This document shows, piece after piece, positions 45,252 to 53,665 of a stretch of DNA of 64,000 nucleotides (positions within the stretch are counted from its first letter, which is position 1; each line of letters starts with the position of its first letter). Location of the stretch: NCBI GenBank assembly GCA_044361315.1, contig JBIKJA010000004.1:154553-218552 (forward strand). The letters run 5' to 3'. The translations under genes were made by a program, and so were the position numbers. This stretch comes from Crocinitomix sp044361315 (GTDB lineage Bacteria > Bacteroidota > Bacteroidia > Flavobacteriales_D > Crocinitomicaceae). The notes beneath the pieces are model-generated. The model searched no databases, was not told the DNA's origin, and saw nothing but the letters and a program-made list of their open reading frames with translations.

Positions 45252-47348
45252 ATGAAGTATAATTTAATAATAACGGTGCTCCTTTTTTCGGTGTTCGTTT
45301 CGTGTGTAAGCAATGGAGAAAAAACGGAGGTGGAAACGCATAAATTTACGAATGAACTAATTAACGAAACGAGTCCTTATTTGCTTCAACATGCGCACAA
45401 CCCTGTAAATTGGATGCCTTGGGGCGATGCTGCTTTTGAAAAGGCAAAGGCTGAAAAAAAATTAGTGTTGGTGAGCATTGGATATTCTTCTTGTCATTGG
45501 TGTCACGTGATGGAAAAAGAGAGTTTTGAAAATGAAGAAATTGCGGCCATCATGAACAAAAATTTTATTTGTGTTAAAGTGGATCGTGAAGAACGTCCTG
45601 ATGTTGATCAGGTGTATATGAATGCTGTGGAGTTAATGACAGGTGGCGGTGGTTGGCCTTTAAATTGTTTTACCTTACCCGATGGAAAACCAATTCAAGG
45701 TGGTACTTATTATCAACCTGAACAATGGATTGAACTTTTAAATAATTTGGCCTACAAGTATGAAAAATCTCCGAAAGAGGTCGAACGTTTTGCCGAAAAT
45801 TTAACAAAAGGTATTCAGCAAGATGAATTGGTGACTGTACCAAAAGTTGGCATTCAATTTTCACAAGTTACGCTCGATTCGTTGGTGAATAACTGGAAAC
45901 CTTTTTTGGATACAACCGAAGGTGGAAATTTGCAAGAAATTAAATTTCCTTTACCAAATAACCTCGAATTTATGCAACAATATGCCTATCATGATAAAGA
46001 TTCGGCGTTGATGAAACATGTTGATTTGACCTTAAAAAAGATGGCTTTAGGTGGAATTTATGATCAAATTGGTGGTGGATTCGCACGCTATTCGACCGAT
46101 GCAAGATGGAAGGTTCCTCATTTTGAAAAAATGCTCTATGACAACGCGCAGTTAATTTCGTTGTATTCGCATGCGTACAAGCGGACAAAGGATCCACTTT
46201 ACAAACAAGTTGTTTATCAAACCTTAGGATGGGCACAGCGAGAGATGATGACTCCAAGTGGGGCATTTTATTCGGCTTTAGATGCAGATAGTGAAGGAGA
46301 AGAAGGTAAATTCTATGTTTGGACAAAAGAAGAACTTCAAAAAGTGTTAGATCCGACAGAATATAAATTAGCAGAAGAGTTTTATTCGGTAGGGATAAAG
46401 GGTTTGTGGGAAGAAAATTATATCCTTTTACGTGGGATGGATAATGTCGCTTATGCCCAAAGCAAAGGAATGGATTTGAAGTCATTAAATCAACAGATTA
46501 AAACAATCAATAAAAAATTATTAGCCGCTCGAAATAATCGCATTCGACCGGGATTGGATGATAAATCACTTACCTCATGGAATGCAATGATGATTGTGGG
46601 ATTATTAGATGCTTACCAAGTTTTTGGTGAACCTTTATTTTTGAAAGGAGCGCTGATGAATTCACAATGGATCGAGAAATCGCAGCTTTCTAAGGATGGA
46701 AAATTGTTGCACACTTTTAAAAATGGTCAAGCTAAAATTAATGGATTTCTAGAGGATTATTGTTTTACTATCGAGGCTTATATCAAACTATATGAAGTAA
46801 CTTTTGATGAAAAACATTTGAAGAAAGCCGATCAAATGGCACAGTACGCGATTACGCATTTTTATGACCAACAAAGTGGAATGTTTTATTTTTCATCGGA
46901 TCAAGAAGGATCATTAATTGCTCGGAAAATGGAAATTCTTGACAATGTAATCCCTTCATCAAATTCGATGATGGCAACTGTGCTTTACGATTTGGGAATT
47001 TTGTTGAGCAAAGAAGATTACAGAGAAAAATCTAAACAACTTTTAGCAAATGTATATAATGACATGGCAGAACAAGGTACGGGATATACGAATTGGGGAA
47101 TTTTAGCTTTAAACATGTTAAACCCCTATTTTGAGATTGCGATTACTGGAAAAGAATGGCAGAAAACCTTAAAAGATTGGCATTCGCATTATATCCCGAA
47201 TGCCCTATATATGGGAGGAGCAACGTCGAGTTCGTTAGAGGTTTTAGATGGTAAGTTTACAAACGAAACAATGATTTATGTGTGTCTCGAAGGAGCGTGC
47301 AAACGACCAACGACCACCGTTCGTGATGCTTTGTCGATTATGAAATAA
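45252..47348 (+). CDS. DUF255 thioredoxin-domain lipoprotein (YyaL/SPATA20 family)
   Basis: About 698 residues from ATG 45252 with a lipoprotein signal ending FVSC (lipid Cys18). An N-terminal thioredoxin-like domain (about 35-190) follows the family start TNELINETSPYLLQHAHNPVNW and has the redox motif CHWC at 81-84. The remainder is an (alpha/alpha)6-barrel-like region with GGIYDQIGGGFARYSTDARWKVPHFEKMLYDNAQL, DADSEGEEGKFYVWT and LDDKSLTSWNAMMI, all hallmarks of the YyaL/spermatogenesis-associated protein 20 family. Molecular function is unsettled in the family. The lipobox makes this member periplasmic, while most are cytosolic. Confidence 0.88.
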   Translation: MKYNLIITVLLFSVFVSCVSNGEKTEVETHKFTNELINETSPYLLQHAHNPVNWMPWGDAAFEKAKAEKKLVLVSIGYSSCHWCHVMEKESFENEEIAAIMNKNFICVKVDREERPDVDQVYMNAVELMTGGGGWPLNCFTLPDGKPIQGGTYYQPEQWIELLNNLAYKYEKSPKEVERFAENLTKGIQQDELVTVPKVGIQFSQVTLDSLVNNWKPFLDTTEGGNLQEIKFPLPNNLEFMQQYAYHDKDSALMKHVDLTLKKMALGGIYDQIGGGFARYSTDARWKVPHFEKMLYDNAQLISLYSHAYKRTKDPLYKQVVYQTLGWAQREMMTPSGAFYSALDADSEGEEGKFYVWTKEELQKVLDPTEYKLAEEFYSVGIKGLWEENYILLRGMDNVAYAQSKGMDLKSLNQQIKTINKKLLAARNNRIRPGLDDKSLTSWNAMMIVGLLDAYQVFGEPLFLKGALMNSQWIEKSQLSKDGKLLHTFKNGQAKINGFLEDYCFTIEAYIKLYEVTFDEKHLKKADQMAQYAITHFYDQQSGMFYFSSDQEGSLIARKMEILDNVIPSSNSMMATVLYDLGILLSKEDYREKSKQLLANVYNDMAEQGTGYTNWGILALNMLNPYFEIAITGKEWQKTLKDWHSHYIPNALYMGGATSSSLEVLDGKFTNETMIYVCLEGACKRPTTTVRDALSIMK

Positions 47349-47558
47349 ATAATCGATGAAAGATAGGCTCAAAAAAATTGCTAAGAGATGATTAAAATAG
47401 TTAAAGAAGATTAACTAAATTTGACCTTGAAACAGAACAACTATTCCCTAAATTGATCGGCTCTTTAAATAAATAGCTTGTCAAATTAACACACAGGTTT
47501 TAATATCAAATAGGTTGAATTCAGTAAAGTCTTTGAAAAAATAGTACATTTGAAATAT

Positions 47559-48263
47559 ATGGTAGAAATAGATGGTTTAGAATACAATACGGCGCGGCCA
47601 AAAATGCTCATTCCTGAGTATGGTCGAAACGTTCAGAAAATGGTAGATCATGCCGTTTCGTTGACAGATCGTGAAGAAAGAAATAAAGTGGCGGAATCAA
47701 TCATTCGTGTGATGGGAGAATTAAAACCAGAATTGCGTGATGTAGAAGAATATAAACCAAAATTGTGGACACATTTATTTATTATGTCCGATTTTAAATT
47801 AGAAGTTGATTCGCCTTATCCATTGCCAAACAAAGAAACCCTAAATGAACCGCCAGGCCGCGTTGAATATCCTCAATCGCATGTGAAAATTGGACATTAT
47901 GGGAAAAATGTAGAAAAATTGATTGAAAAGGCCTGTCAAATGACTGACCCGAAAGAAAAAGAAGCGCTTTCACATACGATTGCAAGTATGATGAAACAAT
48001 TTTATCTTACCTTCAATTCAACTTCGATTGAAGATGACATGGTATTAGATCATTTAAACAAATTATCAAATGGTCGTATAAAATTGGAGGATGTTTCATT
48101 TCTACCGTCTACTTCTTCAATTTTAAAAACAAACACCACCGCTGTTAGTTCTTCGAATCCGGTTAATAAAAAACCGAACAAAAACAGAAATAAAAACAAC
48201 GGTCAAAATCAAAACCAAAACCGGAATAAAAATAACAATAGTAATAACCGCAAAAGATACTAA
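47559..48263 (+). CDS. DUF4290 family protein
   Basis: About 234 residues from ATG 47559; the in-frame TTG at 47550 is rejected because it overlaps a -7-like box (TACATTTG, 47545-47552). The DUF4290 core spans about 1-165 (EYNTARPKMLIPEYGRNVQKMV, ELKPELRDVEEYKPKLWTHLFIMS and a second IGHYGKNVEKLI half repeating the first). The tail (about 190-234) is almost entirely Asn, Lys, Arg and Gln, so it is disordered and basic, and probably binds nucleic acid. In Bacteroidetes this family commonly sits next to murA, as here (six-base gap). Role unknown. Confidence 0.85.
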   Translation: MVEIDGLEYNTARPKMLIPEYGRNVQKMVDHAVSLTDREERNKVAESIIRVMGELKPELRDVEEYKPKLWTHLFIMSDFKLEVDSPYPLPNKETLNEPPGRVEYPQSHVKIGHYGKNVEKLIEKACQMTDPKEKEALSHTIASMMKQFYLTFNSTSIEDDMVLDHLNKLSNGRIKLEDVSFLPSTSSILKTNTTAVSSSNPVNKKPNKNRNKNNGQNQNQNRNKNNNSNNRKRY

Positions 48264-48269
48264 GCGATA

Positions 48270-49577
48270 ATGGGTGCATTTGAAATTCATGGCGGAAAGC
48301 CTCTAAAAGGAGAATTAACTCCTCAAGGTGCAAAAAACGAAGCACTGCAAGTTTTGTGCGCGGTATTGATGACCAGCGAAAAAGTTACGATTAGTAACAT
48401 ACCTGACATTATTGACGTCAACAAACTAATCAATCTGCTTCAAGCAATGGGAGTGAGGGTTGAGAAAGTGGAAAGAGGAACCTATAATTTCAAAGCTTCT
48501 GATATTGATTTGGAATACCTAAAATCGGATGATTACAATAAAAGAGCTGCTGATTTAAGAGGTTCGATTATGGTAATTGGACCATTGTTAGCTCGTTTTG
48601 GTGTTGCCTATATGCCAAAGCCTGGGGGGGATAAAATCGGACGACGTAGGTTAGATACGCACTTTGAAGGTTTTATTCAATTAGGCGCAAAATTTAATTA
48701 CGATCCTAAAAATTATTTTTATACCGTTGAAGGCGATAAATTAGCAGGAACTTATATTCATTTAGACGAGGCTTCTGTTACTGGAACAGCGAACGTTTTA
48801 ATGGCTGCGGTTCAAGCAAAAGGTGAAACAACCATTTACAATGCAGCTTGCGAACCTTACTTGCAACAATTGTGTAAAATGTTAAATAACATGGGAGCTA
48901 AAATCACGGGAATTGGCTCCAATATGTTAAAAATTAAAGGAGTTAAAAATTTAGGGGGATGTTATCACCGTATTTTGCCTGACATGATCGAAATTGGATC
49001 ATTTATTGGGTTAGCAGCAATGACCCGCTCCGAAATCAGAATTAAGGATGTTAGTTACCCAGATTTAGGCATCATTCCGAACGTTTTCCGAAAATTGGGA
49101 ATTCATATCGATTTGATCGGGGACGATTTATACATTCCTCCGCAAGATTCTTATACCATCGATACCTTTATTGATGGGTCAATTTTAACCGTATCTGATG
49201 CGCCATGGCCCGGATTTACGCCGGATTTATTGAGCATTGTTTTAGTCACCGCAACGCAAGCAAAAGGCTCGGTGTTGGTGCATCAAAAAATGTTTGAATC
49301 GCGGTTGTTCTTTACCGATAAGTTGATTGAAATGGGAGCACAAATTATATTATGTGATCCACACCGTGCGGCGGTGATCGGATTAAATCATTCAAATTCT
49401 TTGCGAGGAATAAATATGACTTCACCAGATATTCGCGCAGGGGTTTCTTTGTTAATTGCTGCTTTGTCTGCGGATGGAAAAAGTACGATTCACAACATCG
49501 AACAAATCGATCGTGGATATGAAAACATTGATGTTCGGTTAAATAATCTTGGTGCTGATATCCGTAGGATTGGATAA
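48270..49577 (+). CDS. murA: UDP-N-acetylglucosamine 1-carboxyvinyltransferase
   Basis: 435 residues, full length. First committed step of peptidoglycan synthesis: enolpyruvyl transfer from PEP to UDP-GlcNAc, in the cytoplasm. Family blocks are LKGELTPQGAKNEALQVL (substrate Lys and Asn), DLRGSIMVIGPLLARFG, PGGDKIGRRRLDTHFEGF (active loop), DASVTGT-like EASVTGTANVLMAAVQAKG, IEIGSFIGLAAMT and the C-terminal DIRAGVSLLIAALSADG. At residue 121 of the active loop there is Asp where the classical enzyme has the general acid and fosfomycin-target Cys. Transcribed with the DUF4290 gene. Confidence 0.95.
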   Translation: MGAFEIHGGKPLKGELTPQGAKNEALQVLCAVLMTSEKVTISNIPDIIDVNKLINLLQAMGVRVEKVERGTYNFKASDIDLEYLKSDDYNKRAADLRGSIMVIGPLLARFGVAYMPKPGGDKIGRRRLDTHFEGFIQLGAKFNYDPKNYFYTVEGDKLAGTYIHLDEASVTGTANVLMAAVQAKGETTIYNAACEPYLQQLCKMLNNMGAKITGIGSNMLKIKGVKNLGGCYHRILPDMIEIGSFIGLAAMTRSEIRIKDVSYPDLGIIPNVFRKLGIHIDLIGDDLYIPPQDSYTIDTFIDGSILTVSDAPWPGFTPDLLSIVLVTATQAKGSVLVHQKMFESRLFFTDKLIEMGAQIILCDPHRAAVIGLNHSNSLRGINMTSPDIRAGVSLLIAALSADGKSTIHNIEQIDRGYENIDVRLNNLGADIRRIG

Positions 49578-49720
49578 TCTTTATTTCAAATTTCTAAAAG
49601 CGGGTATTCCAATTTTAAATCCGAATATTGGTGTAGCGTAAGTGATTTTGTGCCCTGATCGATGCACTCAGGGTTTAAACACCGATCGTATAAAAAAGCG
49701 AATTTCGTGATTTATCAGTA

Positions 49721-50449
49721 TTAATCTATCTTTTTCCTAATTGCATTAGCTACTTTGCTCCCAATTAAATAACGTAAACCAATTCCGAATCCGCTGGTAA
49801 AATCAAACGTTAAGGGCGGCGTTCCAATAAATTTGTTTCCAGGGTCTACCACTTGGCTGGCACCCATATAAATTGGAAGGCCTAAATTTGCTGCCATATT
49901 AAAATTGATTAGGAAAGCATCTCCGAGAGGAACGTCCAGCATAAGTGAAAACCGAAGGTGTACCGCTAAAAAATGTTGTTTTATCGAATTCGAGATGGAA
50001 TTGAAACCATTTTGAACGTAATAAGGTGAAAAAATATAAATTGAGTCCTTGTTCAATACTTTCTTATAACTAATAAATTGTTGTTGAGTCCCGCGGTAAG
50101 CAATATTCAAATCACTTCCAAACGAAAAAAGGCTTTCCTCAAAAGGGTTATCTATGCCAATTCTTAAACCATAATTTTCCACATTTTTGGAGTAATCTTC
50201 AAATGTAACGGAAGTATCAGTGCTTGAGATAATATTTTGTCGATAATCAAGATTTGAATAAACACCATAAAACGCACCAAATTTTAACCTGCTTGCGTTA
50301 GCCAATGGTTTTCTAAATTCTAGCGAAATGCGACTATTTACATCCGTAGAGTAGATCAAACCCAAGTCACTTTTAAGTTGGGAAAATCCGAAATTGGTAA
50401 AAATTACAAACGATGAAAACAAACAGTAACTTTTAGTCGAGAATGACAT
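49721..50449 (-). CDS. hypothetical outer-membrane beta-barrel protein
   Basis: 242 residues. Signal peptide (MSFSTKSYCLFSSFVIFTNFGFSQ), then a strand-rich sequence with alternating residues (RLKFGAFYGVYSNLDY, YGLRIGIDNPF, AVHLRFSLMLDVPLGD, FDFTSGFGIGLRYLIG) typical of a small PorT/OmpA-like barrel. No family name can be given. It lies 45 bases downstream of the repeat-protein gene on the same strand and may be cotranscribed. Confidence 0.65.
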   Translation of the reverse strand: MSFSTKSYCLFSSFVIFTNFGFSQLKSDLGLIYSTDVNSRISLEFRKPLANASRLKFGAFYGVYSNLDYRQNIISSTDTSVTFEDYSKNVENYGLRIGIDNPFEESLFSFGSDLNIAYRGTQQQFISYKKVLNKDSIYIFSPYYVQNGFNSISNSIKQHFLAVHLRFSLMLDVPLGDAFLINFNMAANLGLPIYMGASQVVDPGNKFIGTPPLTFDFTSGFGIGLRYLIGSKVANAIRKKID

Positions 50450-50494
50450 AATTTTTAAATTAGTTTTCTCAATAACGTTAAAAAGAGGGGCTTA

Positions 50495-51028
50495 TTATTT
50501 AACAATCCCTCGAATGTAAATGCTACTCGTAAAAATCGGAACAAAAATAACCGCCATTCTAGCTGGAACGCTTAAGCTCGAAAGGTTAGCAGAAATCTCC
50601 CAATAATCCCAATCTTCTGAAGTGTAGGTTCTAATTTTTCCAGTAGCAGCACCAGAAATTTCCCAATAATCCCAATCTTCGCTCGTATAAGTGCGCATTT
50701 TTATACTCACACCCGAACCAGAAATTTCCCAATAATCCCAATCTTCGGAAGTGTACGTTCTTATTTTAATCGCTCCACCATCAACCTCCCAATAATCCCA
50801 ATCTTCGGAGGTGTATGTCCGAATTTTACCCGAATAACCGCTTCCAGAATATTCCCAATAATCCCAATCCTCAGAGGTGTAGGTTCTGATTTTTCCAGAT
50901 TCGCTGCCAATCGTATATTCCCAATAATCCCAATCTTCAGAAGTGTAGGTCCGTATTTTTCCTTGACCAAAAACCTGTCCAGAAATCAGAAAAATCAAAC
51001 AAAATTGGAGAGCCCTTATAAATTTCAT
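50495..51028 (-). CDS. secreted protein of six KIRTYTSEDWDYWE repeats
   Basis: About 177 residues from ATG 51028 (a second ATG at 51034 adds two). Signal peptide MKFIRALQFCLIFLISGQVFGQ, then six copies of a 14-residue core K-(I/M)-R-T-Y-T-S-E-D-W-D-Y-W-E separated by 6-8 variable Gly/Ser-rich residues (period 20-22), then a hydrophobic C-terminal tail (PARMAVIFVPIFTSSIYIRGIV). The cores are almost invariant, while the spacers vary. Family not recognised. The core has equal acidic and aromatic content, suggesting a small repeated binding motif or propeller strand. Confidence 0.75.
   Translation of the reverse strand: MKFIRALQFCLIFLISGQVFGQGKIRTYTSEDWDYWEYTIGSESGKIRTYTSEDWDYWEYSGSGYSGKIRTYTSEDWDYWEVDGGAIKIRTYTSEDWDYWEISGSGVSIKMRTYTSEDWDYWEISGAATGKIRTYTSEDWDYWEISANLSSLSVPARMAVIFVPIFTSSIYIRGIVK
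50597..50959 (-). repeat. six tandem coding repeats (~60-66 base period)
   Basis: Six copies of a 42-base unit encoding the KIRTYTSEDWDYWE core, at 20-22 codon spacing. The same 17-base block (TCCCAATAATCCCAATC on the plus strand) is present in every copy, so identity is kept at DNA level too. Confidence 0.9.
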
Positions 51029-51095
51029 AGCCACATTATTTTTTGTGAAATTCGTAAATAAACTTCAAATTTCCAATCAAACGGCGGCGAATTAA

Positions 51096-51542
51096 TTATT
51101 TATAAATCGCCTGCGCCATTTCCACTAAGTGGATAAATTCGGCACGGTAGCCATTGTCATCTTTATTTTTTGATTGGTTGGCCCATTCAATCAATTTACT
51201 TTTGTCTTGGTCAGGCGCTTTGTACCAAAATTTCACCGACAATAATTCATCACTATAAGCGGGTTTGTTTTAATTTGAATTTTGTTCAGGTTGCTGGTAT
51301 CGGATCGGATCCACAGTAGCAACTTGTTCACCTTCTTCGCTTTTTGGCACAATCTCGTACAAAGCAGTGACGGATTGTGCGGCTCCAATTTCTCCAGCAT
51401 CTTTTTTGTGATCATTAAAATCTTTGGCATTTAATAAACGATTTTAATACCCGATCAACCCATACAATTCAATTAACGCTGGGTTAAATTCAGCCTGAAT
51501 TTTCACATCTTTTGCAATCGTCACCAAGGTAGCGTCCATCCC
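51096..51542 (-). pseudogene. remnant of a YfbK-type vWA-domain protein (C-terminal DUF3520 part)
   Basis: Read on the minus strand, 51542-51096 gives a continuous match to the C-terminal part of YfbK/vWA proteins: MDATLVTIAKDVKIQAEFNP, then LIGY[stop]NRLLNAKDFND, KKDAGEIGAAQSVTALYEIV and LSVKFWYKAPDQDKSKLIEW, ending IYK-stop. Two in-frame TAA codons interrupt it (51444-51446, where the family has Glu; and 51270-51272). The N-terminal vWA domain is missing; the fragment begins just after the XRE gene, with a one-base frame shift near 51542. A broken gene, probably truncated by the event that placed the XRE regulator here. Confidence 0.75.
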
Positions 51543-51588
51543 ATCTCATATTCGTCTGTATTTCACTTGTTGTTTCGTTTTGCAGCAA

Positions 51589-51993
51589 TTAACGTAGTTT
51601 AACGGCTACAAGTTTCTCCATAAACTGCTGATTTTGTTCTTTAAGGAATTTATTTTCATTGATCAACTGTTGGATATACAAATCATATCCCGAAGAAATT
51701 TCTTGACCGATTAATTTTTGACTACCATCCTTGTTGTGCTGGGTAAGTTGAAAGATATTAGCTACCTCCAAACCGAGTATTTGTTGTAAAGTAACCTTAT
51801 AGTGGTTGCACAATTTGATTAATAAATTGAGTTGCAAATTGGGGTATCTTCCATTCTCTATTTTACTAATGATGGGGTGCGTGACACCAATATCTGATGC
51901 CACAGATTGCAAGGTTTCTTTTCGTGCATTACGAATGGTGTGTAAGTTGTGTCCGCAATTTGTGAGTAACGTGTTTATATCTAACTCCTTCAT
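51589..51993 (-). CDS. XRE-family helix-turn-helix regulator
   Basis: 134 residues. N-terminal HTH_3 domain (about 13-70): LHTIRNARKETLQSVASDIGVTHPIISKIENGRYPNLQLNLLIKLCNHY, with the recognition helix around THPIISKIENG. The rest is a short linker and a coiled-coil-like tail (YIQQLINENKFLKEQNQQFMEKLVAVKL, about 105-134) that should mediate dimerisation. A DNA-binding transcriptional regulator of unknown target. It may control the divergent membrane gene at 52134, whose start lies 140 bases away. The pseudogene remnant begins immediately downstream. Confidence 0.85.
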   Translation of the reverse strand: MKELDINTLLTNCGHNLHTIRNARKETLQSVASDIGVTHPIISKIENGRYPNLQLNLLIKLCNHYKVTLQQILGLEVANIFQLTQHNKDGSQKLIGQEISSGYDLYIQQLINENKFLKEQNQQFMEKLVAVKLR

Positions 51994-52089
51994 GTTATGC
52001 TTTATTAATTCCGTACAAAGTTACAAAATGTAACTAATAGGAACAAATTGTAGGTGAAAAAAAACTTAAATGGTGAATTATACGTTATT

Positions 52090-52119
52090 TTTGGCGACTA
52101 GAAATGTAGCATAATTTTA
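52090..52119 (+). promoter_or_regulatory. promoter (TTTG-N18-TAATTTTA) for the gene at 52134
   Basis: TTTG at 52090-52093, 18-base spacer and TAATTTTA at 52112-52119, ending 14 bases before the ATG. Good spacing, with one deviation at the last -7 base. Confidence 0.45.
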
Positions 52120-52133
52120 ATAAACCGAGACAA

Positions 52134-52925
52134 ATGAAAAATTCCTTAAAAGAACTGATCACGCTATCTATTGAAAATGGTGCAATTACGGAAGATAGAA
52201 AGATACTTATATATAGCAAGGCAGCAGAACAGGGCGTTTCAAAAGTAGAAGTTGATGTGTATTTAGAAAGTGCAATACGCACTAACATTGAGAATAAAAA
52301 AAGTATTACAATTTCAAGAAATTTCCAAGGTGTTTGGTATATAATTGCAGCCATATTAGATTTTATCGTTGCTGCGTATGCTTTTGTTGCTGATTGGGGC
52401 GGCATGTTTTTAGTCTGCATCTTATCTGGGTTGTTTTTGCTCTTATGGGGTCTTCATACCTTAAATGCTTTGAATAAAAATAGTATGCTGATCTTCGTTA
52501 AGTCACCGATAACTCATTCGGCGTTATTAATTGGTAGTTATTTCATTGGATTAGATATGGGATATTTTTTCCTTATGCAGATTGTTTTTTCTATTATAAT
52601 CCCATATTTTTTATTTCGACAGCTTAAATTTCAAAAAGCAAGGTACTTTTTTGAAGTAATCACCGTATTGATTTTATTAGCAGGCATTTTATCATATTTT
52701 ACTGAAACCATAGATAGTTTATATATTGTAACAAACGCAATAAGCAGAACGAATTACCAAACATTGTTTCTATTAATACTTGTTCTTTCATTAGAGTTAT
52801 TTTCAGTGCATTATTCCTCAAAGTTAAACGAAACATTAAGTAAGATTTTCAATCGATGCAATCGCATACACGCAATTATATTGGCAGGGATAATATTATT
52901 GTATAATCTGCTGGTTTCGTCTTGA
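52134..52925 (+). CDS. hypothetical polytopic membrane protein
   Basis: 263 residues. A soluble helical N-terminus (about 1-55, LKELITLSIENGAITEDRKILIYSKAAEQGVSKVEVDVYLESAI) resembles the short helical SHOCT-like or addressing modules found before membrane domains. Then about seven hydrophobic helices follow (about 65-85, 92-112, 123-137, 140-160, 172-190, 205-222 and 243-261). No catalytic motif seen; function unknown. Divergent from the XRE gene. Confidence 0.65.
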   Translation: MKNSLKELITLSIENGAITEDRKILIYSKAAEQGVSKVEVDVYLESAIRTNIENKKSITISRNFQGVWYIIAAILDFIVAAYAFVADWGGMFLVCILSGLFLLLWGLHTLNALNKNSMLIFVKSPITHSALLIGSYFIGLDMGYFFLMQIVFSIIIPYFLFRQLKFQKARYFFEVITVLILLAGILSYFTETIDSLYIVTNAISRTNYQTLFLLILVLSLELFSVHYSSKLNETLSKIFNRCNRIHAIILAGIILLYNLLVSS

Positions 52926-53170
52926 ATTGCACCGGGAATTCTTTGAACTAGTGTCCTCAAATGCGAACAATTGAATAAAGATTTGGAAACAAACAGTAAT
53001 AATGATTCGTGTGAACAAATTAAAGAAATCGAAAAATTCTAAGGTGCTTAAGTTGCTACACTGGCATAAAAATAATTTGATGCATTTTAGGAGTATTTTA
53101 AAAACTCAGGGAATCAGAAACATGAATTTATAAAAAGATTTAAATGGCGTACTACCTTAAAAAAACTAAA

Positions 53171-53365
53171 ATGAAAATTATTATAAAAATTCTCGTGGTA
53201 ATTCTATTTGCTTCAACTATCCTGACAAGTTGTAGTAGCGGTTCAAAAAATAGTCGTGCGCAAGAAACTAATACTTGCGCATCTTGTGGTGCAAGTTTTG
53301 ATTGGGCTTGCACTACAGATGTATTCGGTGAATGTGTTTGTAGCGAAGGATGCTCCGGACGTTGA
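53171..53365 (+). CDS. tiny Cys-rich lipoprotein
   Basis: 64 residues from ATG 53171; the in-frame ATG at 53144 would spoil the signal peptide. Lipoprotein signal MKIIIKILVVILFASTILTSC (Cys21), then a short body with seven further cysteines in CASCGASFDWACTTDVFGECVCSEGC. The regular spacing suggests a metal- or disulfide-stabilised knot. No family recognised. It is the first of several small same-strand lipoproteins with similar leaders. Confidence 0.6.
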   Translation: MKIIIKILVVILFASTILTSCSSGSKNSRAQETNTCASCGASFDWACTTDVFGECVCSEGCSGR

Positions 53366-53458
53366 AATTTCAATAAAAAGTGGAGACCAGAACTCACTTT
53401 AATAAACGGGGCGTATTCCGAAAAGCCTTATGAGTAGGCAAAAATTAAAATAAATGAT

Positions 53459-53653
53459 ATGAAAAAAATAATGACAATTTTCGGAGCTATACTATTTGCT
53501 TCATTCTTTCTTCTGAGCTGCGATACTTGCACAAAGGAATGTGCGTATTGCGATGGAACAGGTAAAACTATAGTAGGTCCGACCAAAGGAATGGACTGTC
53601 GTCCTTGTGAAGGTGATGGATGTTGGTCTGACCAAAGCCAAATAGGAAGTTAA
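53459..53653 (+). CDS. tiny Cys-rich lipoprotein with CxxCxGTG motif
   Basis: 64 residues, lipoprotein signal MKKIMTIFGAILFASFFLLSC (Cys21), then CTKECAYCDGTGKT and CRPCEGDGC. The two CxxCxGxG-like halves match the zinc-binding repeats of the DnaJ cysteine-rich domain. The first 29 bases of the gene are identical to those of the gene at 54008. Confidence 0.6.
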   Translation: MKKIMTIFGAILFASFFLLSCDTCTKECAYCDGTGKTIVGPTKGMDCRPCEGDGCWSDQSQIGS

Positions 53654-53665
53654 AATACAATAAAC

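Noticed and set aside
45970..46485. 171-codon minus-strand frame inside the DUF255 gene
   Set aside because: Antisense shadow of a gene with strong family motifs; no start context or plausible protein.
49653..49673. Six-base hairpin after murA
   Set aside because: The stem is short and the following T run is only three bases, so it is not convincing as a terminator.
50597..50959. Regularly spaced direct repeats that could be taken for a CRISPR array
   Set aside because: The unit is a 42-base coding core with 18-24 base spacers kept in frame within a signal-peptide-bearing protein; no cas genes are nearby.
52940..53042. Small frame ending in NDSCEQIKEIEKF that looks like the tail of a lost gene
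   Set aside because: No start codon in frame and too short to identify; possibly a gene fragment but not supportable.
53366..53458. Small same-strand genes with similar gaps, suggesting an integron cassette array
   Set aside because: No attC-like core sites (paired R boxes with GTTRRRY) and no integrase gene were found; similarity is limited to leaders and a short upstream stretch.
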